64,000 nt of DNA from Sinohyriopsis cumingii. Lineage: Eukaryota; Mollusca; Bivalvia; Unionida; Unionidae. The stretch's first letter is position 1; every line of letters starts with the position of its first letter. The DNA lies in NCBI GenBank assembly GCA_028554795.2, contig CM068825.1, positions 96,651,451-96,715,450 on the forward strand. The letters run 5' to 3'. Under the pieces are notes generated by a model, which worked only from the letters and a program-made list of their open reading frames with translations, did no database searches and was not told the origin of the DNA. Positions 51,270 through 62,639 of this stretch are shown here, piece by piece. The position numbers and the translations under genes are program-made.

Positions 51270-51930
51270 GTTTTATTAGCTCAAATGGTCATAGACCAAG
51301 TAAGCTATGTTATGGTCCTGTGTGCATCATGAATCCATCAACATTTTCTGTTTTTAACTTCATCTCAGAAACCACTTAACCAACTTTCACCCCAGCTAGG
51401 TAGAAAGCATCCTGGCATAAAGGTCTTTCAGGTTTTTGCAAAAATGATACTAATCCACCGTTACCAAAGATAGAAACACCACTTAGAAATCCCATCAGCA
51501 GAGGGGTCCTAGGCGATCGAGTGATCTAAGTGCCTGCCTCTACAGATCGCTCACATATCACCTTTACCTGCATGAAGTTGAGACTCGGCTCAGTCAGTGT
51601 GGGTGTGGGAGAAAGCTTGCCAGTAGTTTCCTGTGGGTCATTGGTTCTACCTAGGGTCTTCTCATACTCTTCAGCCAAAAGATATACTGGCCACCACGTA
51701 TGGCTTATCATGTGTGTAAAATGGAATTACCCCCACCCCCAAACTTAATACATCAAAACTTTGACGAAGTTAAATATTGAGAAACATTAACATGATTTTT
51801 TTTATCAAAACCACTGAACTGAACTTGACCAAATTTGATAGAAAACATCAGGGCATAAACTTTCAAGTTTATAAAACTGATGATGATCTGTTACCAAATC
51901 TGACCACCATTGTTAACAAGAGCCCCATGT
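51270..51930. repeat. TTAGCTCA...AACCACTT dispersed repeat, split by a SINE
   Basis: The left part has TTAGCTCAAATGGTCATAGA, AAACCACTTAACCAACTTTC and AAAGCATCCTGGCATAAAGG. After the SINE at 51508-51725 the pattern resumes with AAACCACTGAACTGAACTTG and GAAAACATCAGGGCATAAAC. Similar repeats are common in molluscs as far as I know; I cannot assign a class. Confidence 0.6.
51508..51725 (+). repeat. SINE family B, copy 3
   Basis: A-box-like GGCGATCGAGTGATCTAAGT, B-box-like region ending GAGACTCGGCTC, then GAGAAAGCTTGCCAGTAGTT, CTGGCCACCACGTATGGCTT and GTGTAAAATGGAATT. Its body follows the copy at 40770-40947 closely. It has the most complete head of the three copies. Confidence 0.75.
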
Positions 51931-51989
51931 GTGTCTGATGTCGCTCTAATGTGTAGTAGACTTGGGTCATCTCGTAAATGCAAATTCAC

Positions 51990-52330
51990 ACACCTGTTGA
52001 AATTGTAGGGATGGGGGTAGAAAGTTCTAAGCATGTGGTAGCTACATTGTTTATTAATGTTGGTATTATTTATCTTCCTTCCAAGACTATGTATATCATG
52101 TCACTTCCTAGGCATAACAAGGACAAGGTCATTTAAACAACCTGTTGGAATAGGGGAGGTTTTTCTAGCATGTGACAGCTACATTGTTTATTAATGTTGG
52201 TATCATTTATCTTCTTTCTTCTTTCCTCGACCATGTATATAACAAAGTCATTGTTCCCAGGTTTGGTGACGTTGAATAGGCCCACTGTACCCTACTGCAT
52301 GTTGTAAGGGACAACTAGTGGAGACAGGCT
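51990..52330. repeat. 137-bp tandem duplication
   Basis: GCATGTGGTAGCTACATTG (52031) and GCATGTGACAGCTACATTG (52168) are followed in both cases by TTTATTAATGTTGGTAT and ATTTATCTTC. Confidence 0.7.
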
Positions 52331-52659
52331 CTACCCTAGGAAGCATCGCATGATGATGCTCCAGCTGAGAAGGTCTTTGGCATTTTTAAATAGTGCAGTT
52401 TATATTTTAAAAAATTTAACTTCATATTGTTAGAATTTCACCCTTTCTCTATGCCCATCATATTATGTTATAATGTCCGTCTGTACATGTGCATGTTCCT
52501 TATGTATTTTCTCAATTTCATTTCCATGCATAAACTCAAGTTGTCCATGATCTACAATTCCCATACTTTGTAAGAAGCTTCCATTTAGGAGGAAAAAGAA
52601 ACCTATGACAGGTTAAAAAAGTCCAAGATTAGTGTTGTGTGGTCTAAAGAAGGAAAACT

Positions 52660-52832
52660 GTTCATGCACAATACCATTACTTGTGTACCAGATATATCAA
52701 CCAAACTTTGTCACCTGTTGATTTTTTTATCAAAACGTCAGAGGTGAAGGTCACAGATACTCGGAAGAAAAATATTAGTTTCTGCACCGTATCTCAATTT
52801 TATTACCATTTTACCAAACTTTGTGGATGGCT
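52660..52832. repeat. AAGGTCA-type repeat, locus 2, left part
   Basis: GAGGTGAAGGTCACAGATAC, AGTTTCTGCACCGTATCTCA and ACCAAACTTTGTGGATGGCT match the family at 18415. It is cut by the hAT element and continues at 53974. Confidence 0.7.
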
Positions 52833-53965
52833 CATAGCTGCCAACCCTCACGAATTTCCAATCCTCAATTATTTTAAATCTTTAATAAAATAACCGATTT
52901 CCCGTTAAGCGCCAGTTGTGATATTCGCAGTTGCCGAAATGGTCCGGTACTGCTGGTCGCGATATTAGTAGATCTACAGCTGATTAGTACAGCTGGCCCG
53001 GTAGCAAGCATTTTAGCCTCTTTTAATCTATATGTATAAGAGTAGTTTTACAAATGCTTTTGAGAGAAACGGGGCTTCACCAGAAATTTGCTCCACGCAT
53101 GTGTCAAAACACTGATTTGAGTTACCGTTCAGCCTCACATGTAAGATTTTGAAAATGTCTTCACCACCAAGGAAAAAGAAATGTATTACACAAAAAGTGA
53201 AGTTTAATTTGGAATATATCAAAATTTTGCCGTGCATTCTGCCATTAAACATTGATATTCATTCATGCTTTTTGTGCTCAGTGTGTCATCGCAGAGACAA
53301 TGTGAGGAAGAATGTCGTTTGCACAAAAACACGTAGAAGTTGGGAAAATTAAGAATTTGCAGATTTTATCTATGAAATATTTTAAACCATTTGTGGAAGA
53401 CCTGCAGGCTACCAATGCTGAAGCATTATTTGTGAGTTTTCTTGTCGAACGCAATCTACCTTTATCAGCTGGAGACCATGCTAAACATTTGTTCTGACAA
53501 ATGTTCCCGGACACGAAAATCGCTTTTTTTCCTGTGGAAGAAGCAAAAATGCTGCAGTTCCTGTGCATTACTCACAGCAACAGTGACAGCATAAGAGTAT
53601 TTTCTTTAGTGAGGAAAAATAAGACAGATTTTAGGGCCTCCTTAGCTGCAGAAAATTTGTCAGCAATTTTAGTCCCCAACATCAACCTGCAGGCAATAAG
53701 TCGGAACTGTTTAGAAAACAAATTTACGATCAAGCAGTTGAGGAAGTTCAAGTCTGCCACAGTATAATGTCTTGATAAATAAATATTTCTGCATATGTGT
53801 AGTGTTTTATATTTATTTTGTGAACTTGATATAGTGTAGTATTGACGGTTGGAGTGGTCAGAGTGGATGAAGTTATTGTCATGGTATTTTTCACGAATTC
53901 ATGTCCAAATTCACGACTTTTTATCCCTATTTTCACTAATTGTGAGCCTGGAAGGTTGGCAGCTA
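52833..53965 (+). mobile_element. hAT-type deletion derivative with 8-bp duplication, 1.13 kb
   Basis: The ends are inverted: CATAGCTGCCAACC on the left and GGTTGGCAGCTA on the right. The flanks are GGATGGCT (52825-52832) and TGATGGCT (53966-53973), an 8-bp duplication with one mismatch, as expected for hAT. It splits an AAGGTCA-type repeat whose two halves join at GTGGATGGCTTCTATT, which confirms insertion. The inside holds both termini of one transposase but not the middle. Confidence 0.85.
53155..53766 (+). pseudogene. hAT transposase, N- and C-terminal parts only
   Basis: The reading starts MSSPPRKKKCITQKVKFNLE, continues to FLCSVC (first half of a BED-type zinc finger), then shifts by +1 into AQKHVEVGKIK (finger histidine and after), and runs on through AEALFVSFLVERNLPLSAGD. 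A TGA interrupts at 53495, the same frame resumes with MFPDTKIA, and then the DDE core is missing: the text jumps to IRVFSLVRKNKTDFRASL and AENLSAILV, the hAT C-terminal dimerisation motif. One frameshift, one stop and a core deletion make it inactive; it could only have been moved by a related enzyme. Confidence 0.8.
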
Positions 53966-53973
53966 TGATGGCT

Positions 53974-54330
53974 TCTATTTGAGATAAAAGAAAGGACACT
54001 GGGTTTTGGAGTGAAAAAGTCAAAGGTCAAGATCACAAGAATCAAAAGAAAGAAAACAATTTCCAACAGTCTACCTGATGCATTGATCAATCTTCTGTAT
54101 GGGACTTGCATTTTTGAGTCAGGGAAAACGAAAATTTATTTTGGGTTTGAAAGATAAAAGTTTACAGTCAGAGAGACCCAAAAGGAAAATGGTCCTGTTC
54201 CACACACTTTCTGGATGTCTTTTGTTTGAGGCAAGAATGATACTGGGACATTAGTTCAGTGAGACTAAGAAGAAAAGTGGTTTCTGCAAAGAAAAAAAAA
54301 CTTCAAATGGAAGTAGTTTAATGTACTGTT
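53974..54330. repeat. AAGGTCA-type repeat, locus 2, right part
   Basis: AAAGTCAAAGGTCAAGATCA and GTGGTTTCTGCAAAG continue the repeat interrupted by the hAT insertion. Confidence 0.65.
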
Positions 54331-54438
54331 TATGCTACTCTTATTTGCCTTTTTTGCTGGGATACCTATACTTAATTATGATACATTGCTAGGATTTGTT
54401 AATGTTCCGTTAAACCCAATATATAACAGTCATACATA

Positions 54439-56630
54439 CACCGCTCCCTCGATAACTCTCGCCCGGATAACTCGCGATCCCGCTTATAACATGTTGTCCG
54501 TCTTGGCTCCCGATTTTTTCCAGAGAAAATGTATTTAAAATATCTTTAAAATATGCTGAACATGAAAAAATTACGGTAAGAATTGATAAATTAAACCTTG
54601 ATACATTGCTTGTTTTATCATCAAAAATGGTGATTAATGCCCATAAAAATATAATCCATATTTTGAAATTTGCAAGTTCTAAAGAAGAATTAATTTCTAA
54701 GATCTCGAAAACGCTTAATTACACGTATTTGGACGCCAATTTTTGATCTGGGACACAGAAAATCACTGAGGCGGGAGTCCTCCGTACGCACGTAATAGGT
54801 GTGCGGGAAAATTCAAAGATTTGCCGGTCCTGTTTCAGCCACTTGCTTTGTGGGAAAATGTGTTGATCAGTTAACTGTGCTGATATTTACAATGACAGAA
54901 TTCAGTGACTGAAAGACTCTTTGATATACTGTTGCCATTTTATAAGAGTACATTAAAAAAAAAAAGAACATGATGCAACAGCTAGGCGGCTAGTTCAAAG
55001 GCTTTGACTGGCGGCCAAGTGAGAAAATGTACTGATATTTAGTGATTGACTTCAGAGGCAGAAAGACCCAGTTTTAAAATCCTAGCGAGACCTCTGTTTA
55101 AAGATATCATATATTATATAAGTTTTTATGATAAATAGTTGTCAGTATACTGTAAATAAACAGTCTGGTGAAATAGCGATCAATGAAAACTTCTGGTAAA
55201 TGCCAACAGGTGGCAACAGAGAATGAAATAAACACCAATTAAACGTCTTTCTGTGTGAAAGTCACGTTCTAATCCTTTAATTCCGTTTCATTGTAAACAT
55301 TATAATCACAACATATTATGTTCATTGAAAACATGAAAAGAGTCAATCGACCGTCACATCGAAACCCGTGAGTACTTCTGTGAGAACCTAATTACATGTA
55401 CATGCCGGCTTTGTTTTGATCAACAACTTGGGAAAGTGTTTGTTGCATTAACAAAAAAATTGATTACAAGAGACCTCGGGTGCTGGATTAAGGGTCTTGG
55501 AGCTGCCTTTGACGTAAAGCAAAACAGTAACAGAGACAATGACGATGATAGTGACTTCGAATATGTCAGTGAAACTGATGTCATTAATGCCGAGGCTGTT
55601 TGGGAGAAATTCGTACAGACTCATGGTCCTGAGATGGGCGTTTCTCTTGATGATATGGAGGAGTGGATTTGTGCTGATAATGATTGCCCCACAGCCGAAT
55701 ACATGTCAGATGAAACTATATTATTTCTATAGCGAACAAATTTGCAGCAGAAGACGATTCTAACTGGAGTAACACAAGTGTTGAAAGTGATGCAGACGCA
55801 GATGTTGCACCCCCCACCCCTCTGCACAGGAAGCAATCAAATATTTTGATATTGCCATAAGGTGGCTGGAGACCCAAAATGTTGACTACGTAAAGCTCAT
55901 GCAGTTGAGAAATCTGAGGGATTTTGCTTGGCGGCAGAGAAACCAAGGAGTAACACACACACAAAAAAATAACTGATTTTTTTCAAAAAGTGAATTGATA
56001 TTTGTCAAATGTGGCACAAACGGCAAGTATTAACTTGTTCTGATTTATGTTGTTTTAAATTTGTAGACCAATTAAATACGTCTGTACTGATTAACCCTTG
56101 TTTTTTTTTGTTTTCCATTTTACTTCTATCACATTCAAAAATATTTATCTATCTATCATTCGATCGACACTGTTTCTCGAAAAGAGTCGATCTTTTGTAT
56201 ATAAAAAATGTCTAATTTGGATCAAACAATAAAAACTAGAATGTATCCAATTCAACATAAAAATTAGTGACGTAGTACACAATGTGTGAAGTGGTATATA
56301 TGTTAAGCGAACGGAAACCATGTGGAATAATGTTTTCGATGATCGCCTCAATATACTGTAATTTATCCTGAAATTAATGTCCTATGAGGAAATAATAAAG
56401 TACACTGTTATGAAGAGATATTTATTAACATTTAATCTCAGAACAATTATAAAGTGAGTATTCAACAGTATAATCTGCCTACCTCCCCCCCCCCTTATTT
56501 CTCCGTTATGTCGTCAATCACTTTATTGGTTTTGGGCTTATTTTATAGGTCCCTCGATAACTCGCGCCTCACTTATAGTGCGGTCAATGTTTCTGGACCC
56601 CGATGTGCCCGAGTTATTGAGGGAGTGGTG
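54439..56630 (+). mobile_element. Tigger/pogo-type element 4, 2.2 kb deletion derivative
   Basis: The left end CACCGCTCCCTCGATAACTC and the right end (reverse complement) CACCACTCCCTCAATAACTC agree at 18 of 20 positions. TA flanks both (54437-54438 and 56631-56632). The sub-terminal blocks GGATAACTCGCGATCCCG and GATAACTCGCGCCTCACTTA resemble tandem TIR-like motifs. Only the C-terminal part of a transposase remains. Its right end lies about 37 bp before exon 9. Confidence 0.9.
55436..55975 (+). pseudogene. Tigger transposase C-terminal remnant
   Basis: The reading contains DNDDDSDFEYVSETDVINAE, AVWEKFVQTHGPEM, SLDDMEEWICADNDCPTAEY and MSDETI, an acidic region typical of the Tigger C-terminus after the DDE domain. 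A frameshift follows, and then EAIKYFDIAIRWLETQNVDY and VKLMQLRNLRDFAWRQR (from 55830 in another frame), the closing helix pair of this family. HTH and catalytic parts are absent. Confidence 0.75.
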
Positions 56631-56667
56631 TACTAGATAGAAAATTTAACATTTTTCTGTATTGTAG

Positions 56668-56750
56668 TGACTCCCCCATTCATCCCAGAAGTGAGTAGTC
56701 CCACAGACACTTCCAATTTTGACGTAGATGACTCAGATTTTAAACATACA
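56668..56750 (+). CDS. MRCK: MRCK exon 9 (AGC kinase C-terminal tail)
   Basis: This exon starts with 2 nt completing a split codon, then reads TPPFIPEVSSPTDTSNFDVD followed by DSDFKHT. PPFIPEVSSPTDTSNFD is the AGC C-tail signature of MRCK (P-x-x-P followed by DTSNFD), which wraps the N-lobe. The acceptor is TTTCTGTATTGTAG, the donor ACA|GTAAGT, ending in phase 0. It lies only about 37 bp after the right end of a Tigger-type element, so the branch point and pyrimidine tract have little room between transposon and exon. Confidence 0.95.
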
Positions 56751-57227
56751 GTAAGTACATGTTTGGATTCAAACTTTGCTTCATGCACTCCTTTTCATAC
56801 TGACACTTGTTGGGAAGTAAGTACTTGTTAATTCCTGAAAAAAAATATACTTAGAAGAAATAAATATAACATTTTTATTGGGAAGTAAAAAAAATTATTC
56901 ATTCTGGAAAATGTTGTTGATCATTCATTAAAAATAAATCATTTGTGCATTTGTTACTTTAGATATTTGCCAGTCTTAGGAAATAATAAAAGCTTGTTCA
57001 TTCTTGCACAGTTTTTGATTCAGTAGCAATTTAGTAAATTGTTATATCCAGCAAGAACAATGTTGCAAAAAGAAAATGATTTTCACAACTGTATACAAAT
57101 CATTTAGTTTGTGTATCTAAGGTATATAACTAATTTGAATATCAAACATGAATAATGTCATTGTAGTTTAAGTATTATTACCAGAGGGTCACACCTTAAA
57201 TTTCCTTTTTTTTTGTGGCCATTCCAG
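56751..57227. other. Intron 9
   Basis: An intron of about 477 bp without recognisable elements, ending in a T-rich tract before exon 10. Confidence 0.6.
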
Positions 57228-57307
57228 GATGTTGTCCCACTTTCCTCTCATGCTGCCTTCAAGGGTCACCATCTTCCTTTCATTGGCTTTACATTCACAA
57301 AGGATTG
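57228..57307 (+). CDS. MRCK: MRCK exon 10 (hydrophobic motif)
   Basis: This exon encodes 26 codons plus 2 nt: DVVPLSSHAAFKGHHLPFIG then FTFTKD. FKGHHLPFIGFTFT is the MRCK hydrophobic motif region; the threonine after GF is at the position of the hydrophobic-motif phosphosite in this kinase group. The acceptor is TTGTGGCCATTCCAG after a T-run, the donor TG|GTAAGT. The intron before it is about 477 bp and shows no recognisable element. Confidence 0.93.
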
Positions 57308-57889
57308 GTAAGTGCCTGACTTTTTAATCACAAGTTAATGAAGCTTGTATAAACAAAAAGTCAGGATTAATTACTTTTAACTTTAAAATTGCAGTTGTTG
57401 CCTTTGTTTGTTCACTTCAAATTGATCTAAGAAGTCAGAAACATCCATTATACAGTTTGTAAGATACTGGATGAATGTGATTAGCCCAGTTTGTGTTATT
57501 GAAATTCAGAAGTAGTTCAACATTTTTTATTGAAGTTAATTGTTTTGAACTTTTCTTCCAGTTGGTAATACTGGCTTGTGCTAGATTATCTCCCTTTCAT
57601 TGAAGCCAGGGGATATTGTGATACAATCCATTTGTACATATGGTTGTACATGTGTAATGTCCTTGAACATGTGCTTTTCAAGCTTACACATAAAAGGTGG
57701 GTCAGTGATGATGGTATGGGTGTACATTGTGCCAACCCTTAGAATTTTGATCACATGCTTGGTGTTGTGGCTAGGGACAAGGGGTGAATTTTACATACAT
57801 TTTAAATAACACCCAAGTGGTATGTCCCAGATGTTTGAGAACAATCAGTGATGCAAATGTTAATCATTTATCAGATTAGGATCCTTGGG

Positions 57890-58500
57890 TAATGCTTCGG
57901 GGTCTTAATTGTCTTCCATTTCCAAACTTCATAAGTAGCTTGCATTTGGGGCAAGAAAAATTATCTATCAGTATTGGGTTCTCAAGGTTAAGTATTAAGA
58001 TTGCATGAACTTAAAGAAGGAAAACCATTTCCACAAAGTAACTTGACTTGTGTACCAGATACCATTACCAAACTTTGGTAATTGTATGCCTGTATATAAG
58101 AAAGACACATGTTGTTTTGGGGGTCAAAAAGTACAGTGTCAAGATGACATTGATTTTAATTAGAAAAAAGTTTCTGCATGATATCTTAAATTGTTTTTTA
58201 CTTTAACCATATGTTTTGTGTGGCTACAATTTGAGACATAGAAGACACGTTTTCATTATAGTATTTAAAAAAAAGGTCAGGGTCAGAGGGTCTGAAAGAA
58301 GGAAGAATGATACAAAACTTTAGTTCTATACCAAATGCCTTGATGAAACATTGTAGATGGCTTGCATTTATTATGATAAAGGTAAATGGTTGAAGTAAGT
58401 GACTCCAAAAGCAGAGTAATTTTGATAAGATCGTGTGACTGGCTTGCTTAAGACAAGAAAAACACCTACTGATTTTAGATTCAGTATCCATCAAATGAAA
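57890..58500. repeat. AAGGTCA-type repeat, locus 3
   Basis: Units with AGCTTGCATTTGGGGCAAGA, CATTACCAAACTTTGGTAAT, GTTTCTGCATGATATCTTAA and AAAAGGTCAGGGTCAGAGGG, diverged relatives of the units at 18415 and 52660. Confidence 0.6.
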
Positions 58501-59254
58501 ATGCTTTAAATTTTTTAAAAAGAAAGCGTAGCAATATTATGTATTACATTGCAAGCATATGGGACTCTTGTTCTGAGGTAGGTTAAGTATGTCCATGAGA
58601 AAAAGAAGATATTGTGGTTGTTTTGGTACCCATAGAAATAAGACTTTCATGGGCATTGTGGCTACATAAATTGTGATATTTGCCTCTGTCAGAGTTTGCA
58701 CATATGTAGTAGTGTGTGTTAATGTACAGTTGTATTATGTACTTCACCTTGTCCGAAAATCTAAGTTCATTTATCTTGTAAACGAATAGTACATGGTTAA
58801 TACTTTTCTGTTGAGTGTGGGTTGAATATTAAGATCATGATCAATAGATGTGAACATGTTTATCTGGGTCTGGGTCTAGGATATTGGAATTCCACCATAA
58901 AAATACCTAGCCTACCTGATGTTTACCACATCCATTATTTTAATTTTAGTAACAGATTTTACTTTCTTGAGAACTTGAAATGTTTTAGAATGGTAAATTT
59001 CATTAAGTTGTAATATTTGCAGAAGATGCTAATTGTGACCTAGGTCAAGTAGAGGGCTTTATAATCTTGTTTACTTGAGAAATTACTCATTCCTGCAATA
59101 ACATCTGAAGCATTGTTGTGTTCAGTATTTCATTTGGGTGGAATTGATTTATTCAAATTATTATTCCCAGGAAATACCAAACGCTCATAAATAATATTCT
59201 TGGACAGAAAATTTAATTTGGAATCATCGTGAATTCAGACAAGGACATCTTGGA
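58501..59254. other. Intron 10, unassigned
   Basis: No feature recognised before the Penelope-like element. Confidence 0.5.
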
Positions 59255-59257
59255 CTA

Positions 59258-60815
59258 CTAAGAATAGATACCTTTCTTTAGCTTAATAGGTTATGACTCT
59301 TAGCTTTCAACCTTATCTCAAAGCCTTGATCAGATGAATGACTAATGGACTGGAGTCCTGTGATCATCTAAATGTTGACCACATGACACAACCCTTCTGT
59401 ACAATGGCGGAAGTTCTGGAATTACAGTTCAACACTGGCTTCCCATCCATGATTTAAATAGCTTTTCTTATTTTCCATCTCAGTGTATTGTTCTGTCTAC
59501 CATGTACTCGGATGTTATCCCAAGAAATAGCATGTCCGGATTCTTTGCAGTATTCACCAACTGCTGTGTGATTCTCTGTTAGTGTATAGGTGCACTTTAA
59601 TGATTGTTGGAGGGCTTCTTGCGATTTACCCAATACAGTTAGTCTTTTCCATGATTATCACAGTAGAGTTTATAGATGACTGAGCACTTCTTATTCAAAG
59701 ACGTTTAGTCTTTTGGATGTACCAAGATTGAGCAGATGGTGTTACAGCATTTGTGGATAACAATACCTTCAAGTATTGAGAAGATTTTTCTGTAATCTTT
59801 TGGACAGTCAACCAATATAAAGTAAATAGACAGTTACACATTTGTCTCCTTTCTTCTTCCTGTGTTCGTTCCTTCTCCATTCTTTTTCTGGAACCAACAA
59901 CATCCAGTGTTTGTAACAGACAGCCCTTGGTGCTTTCTTAATATGATCAACCTTCAGCAACCAGTTTCCTCAACACTAACAGTGTTGTTCACCCGATGCA
60001 ACAGTTCTCACCACTGATCTCTTATGTTCAGGATGATGCTTGAAGTTGAAGACAGAGCTCTGTGTGGGAAGGGTTGCAGTAAATGGTAACTTTTGTTCCC
60101 CATCATCTAAAATGTGAATACAAGTATCCAAAAACAGCAACTTCAGTCACACTTCCACTTCATAAGTGAACTGGATATTTTCGTCAATGAGATTGAGATG
60201 TTGTTTGTTTTCGTTATTCTAGTCATGCATCATGGCGAAAGTGTCCTCCACATTATGAAACTACACATCTGGACGATAGGCTAAAGTGGACATGGCTTTG
60301 AATTCATAGTCTTCCATATACATATTTGCCACAGTAGGGGACATTGAACAACCTTGCACTTCTGTTGATAAAATTCTCCCTGAGAGACAAAATAAGCAGT
60401 GTTCAAGATCCTTTTTAACAGAATAATTATTTTTTCTAACACCAAAATAGTGCATTTGTTCCACTCTGTATCTTTTGAGAGTCTCTTCTGGTTGACTTGT
60501 TTAACAAGGCCTTGTCAATGGTTGTGCTGGTAAAAGGGAGCTCACATCATTTGCTACTAATTGTTTTCCTGGGGTGACTTCCAGGTCATTAATTTTCTGG
60601 ACTGAGATTCCGGATTGAAACTTCCACCATTGTACAGAAGGGTTTTGTCATGTGGTCAACATTTAGCATATTATATGACTGCAGTTCAGAAGTCATTCTT
60701 CTGATGAAGACCTTGTGATAAGGTCGAAGTCATTCCTCTGATGAAGGCCTTGTGATAAGGTCGAAAGCTTCAGTCATAACCTTTTATACTACAGAAAGGT
60801 ATCTATTCTTATTTT
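59258..60815 (-). mobile_element. Penelope-like element with inverted pseudo-LTR arms
   Basis: The arms at about 59258-59425 and 60606-60815 are inverted copies of one another. Shared blocks, read outward, include CATTGTACAGAAGGGTT, TCATGTGGTCAACATTTAG and AAAGGTATCTATTCTTA. Between them, on the minus strand, lie a decayed reverse transcriptase and a GIY-YIG-like endonuclease tail. Penelope elements are known for pseudo-LTRs in direct or inverted orientation. The copy is short and 5'-incomplete. The right arm also carries a tandem duplication of about 36 bp (GATGAAGACCTTGTGATAAG and GATGAAGGCCTTGTGATAAG). Confidence 0.8.
59470..60600 (-). pseudogene. Penelope-like reverse transcriptase and GIY-YIG remnant
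   Basis: Minus-strand reading from 60600: INDLEVTPGKQLVANDVSSL (motif A, DVSSL), LEHCLFCLSGRIL, VQGCSMSPTVANMYMEDYE (motif B, G-x-x-x-SP-x-VAN-x-YME), then after a stop NVEDTFAMMHD (motif C, YVDDT changed to NVEDT), HLNLIDENIQFTYEVEV and FLDTCIHILDDG, FNFKHHPEHKRSVVRTV. Near 59500-59640 it reads ENHTAVGEYCKESGHAISWD then NIRVHGRQ, as in the GIY-YIG end of PLE proteins. Several stops and one altered catalytic residue (D to E) show that it is dead. The N-terminal RT motifs are missing. Confidence 0.85.
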
Positions 60816-62143
60816 CATTGACTGCAAATGGCTGTAGCACGTAACAATATTCATTCTAGTATATTATTGTGATTAGTTGGAAGATGAGTTCAGCGCTGGA
60901 TCTTAATTTGAACACTGGAATTTAATTAGAACTTTATTCCTATAACTGGTGACAGAACTTTTTGAACTATTGGTATTTAATTCACACTAACATAAATTCT
61001 TTTTATATTTTCACATTGTATTCTAGGAAATAAATTATTTCTTAATTTTACAAAACTTGTTGGTGTTTGCTCTTTTCTGTTACTTGGTTTAAGACAATAG
61101 AGTTGTAATAATAGGTGTTTCATTGGATGTATTTTTAATATCAACAAATGCACACAATAAAGAAAACTATGCCAGCAACAAAGGGTGGTCATTTGAATGG
61201 TTAACACAATACCTGCCACAATTTGAGCTCAAATCAAGTAACTGCCAAGAGCAATCCATTACATCAAGTTCTTGTCCATGTGCTCAACATCAGACAGATC
61301 TTATGAAGCCAACATCATTAAATCAAGCTCTTATTTGAATTAGATCTGTATGATCGTTTTCTTAAACCACTATTGATAAAGTTGCATCCTCTGCATGTTA
61401 GATGATTATGGCATTATTAACACAGAGGCATGGGAGTGGTAAAAATTCAAGTTAAGTGGACAGTGTCATCAATGTATGTGTGAATGGAACATGACCAACT
61501 GTTTCCTGCTCAAATACAGCAGGCTTTGACAATCATTGATCTGTACAAAGACATCAAAGTGTGAAGATAGTTACAGAATTGAAAGCCATTGGCGTCATTT
61601 CTTCATTCTGACTGAAGGAACGATATAAATAAGCACTAAAATCTCATTTTCATGATTATTTCATTGTTCTTTTATTCATTTTTAATGATACAAGTATTTA
61701 AACATTTTACACTCTTTCTCTTTTCTGTCTGTACTTAGCTCAAAAATAGTTTTAGGCAGTGTGTGCAACCAAATGTTAATGCATACTTTGTTCATAAATG
61801 TGGATTTGAGCAGCATAAACTGCTTTATAATTCTTTTTGTAAAAGTTTTATTTCAAAAAGACTTAAAATGAAACAAGGACTTGTAAAAAAAATATTTTGC
61901 TGTAGTAGTCAAATTAAAAATTGACAAATAGCTGAGGTTTTTGATTGCAAGGATTGTGTCATTAAGAAGGGGTTAGGGACTTTCTGCATCACATGTGGCT
62001 TATTTTTCATATGGTCTTTAAATTTGTGGTTCAAGGTAAGCCATAGTAGATAAAGTAAACATCAGGCTAAGGCATCACTTCATCTGTTTATATAGCTAGA
62101 CAGAGATAATTTCTATAAATAATTAATCTATATTTCTTTTCAG
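60816..62143. other. Intron 10, remainder
   Basis: No gene or known repeat is seen between the Penelope-like element and exon 11. Confidence 0.5.
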
Positions 62144-62205
62144 TGCATTGAATGACTTGAGCAGCTTACGAGAAGTAGTATCAATGGTCACAACAGCAGT
62201 ATCAG
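62144..62205 (+). CDS. MRCK: MRCK exon 11 (linker after the kinase)
   Basis: This 62-nt exon completes a TGT (Cys) codon from exon 10 and reads ALNDLSSLREVVSMVTTAVS plus 1 nt. It is less conserved. It sits where vertebrate MRCK has the linker between the hydrophobic motif and the coiled coil, with a similar Cys-x-Leu-x-D start. The acceptor is TATTTCTTTTCAG, the donor CAG|GTATCA. The frame continues cleanly into exon 12, which is the main support. The alternative that this is an optional cassette exon cannot be excluded: its 62 nt are not a multiple of 3, so skipping it would shift the frame. Confidence 0.82.
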
Positions 62206-62233
62206 GTATCAGAACACTAATTTAGTTCCATAT

Positions 62234-62355
<122 letters not shown>

Positions 62356-62639
62356 TTGAAATCCAGTGAAATTACTTAAAGTTCAGATGAAATCCAGTGA
62401 AATTATTTCAAGTTCAGATGCATCATGACTATCATATGGTATACTTTCAAAAAATAGCTTAGGATATGCTGCATTTTCTGGACATAGTTACATTTGAATG
62501 AAATGACTCAAAGTTTTAGTGCATATGATTTTTCTGAAATCAGCCAAATCACAGCTACACAAAAGCTAAGAGGCAGAATTTTAATCATTTTACTTTCTCA
62601 TGTAGCATTAATAATTATATAGCTATGATTTCCTAAGGA

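Noticed and set aside
53155..53766. Host zinc-finger gene
   Set aside because: The frames lie wholly inside a TIR element with an 8-bp duplication and match hAT transposase termini, with a frameshift, a stop and a missing core.
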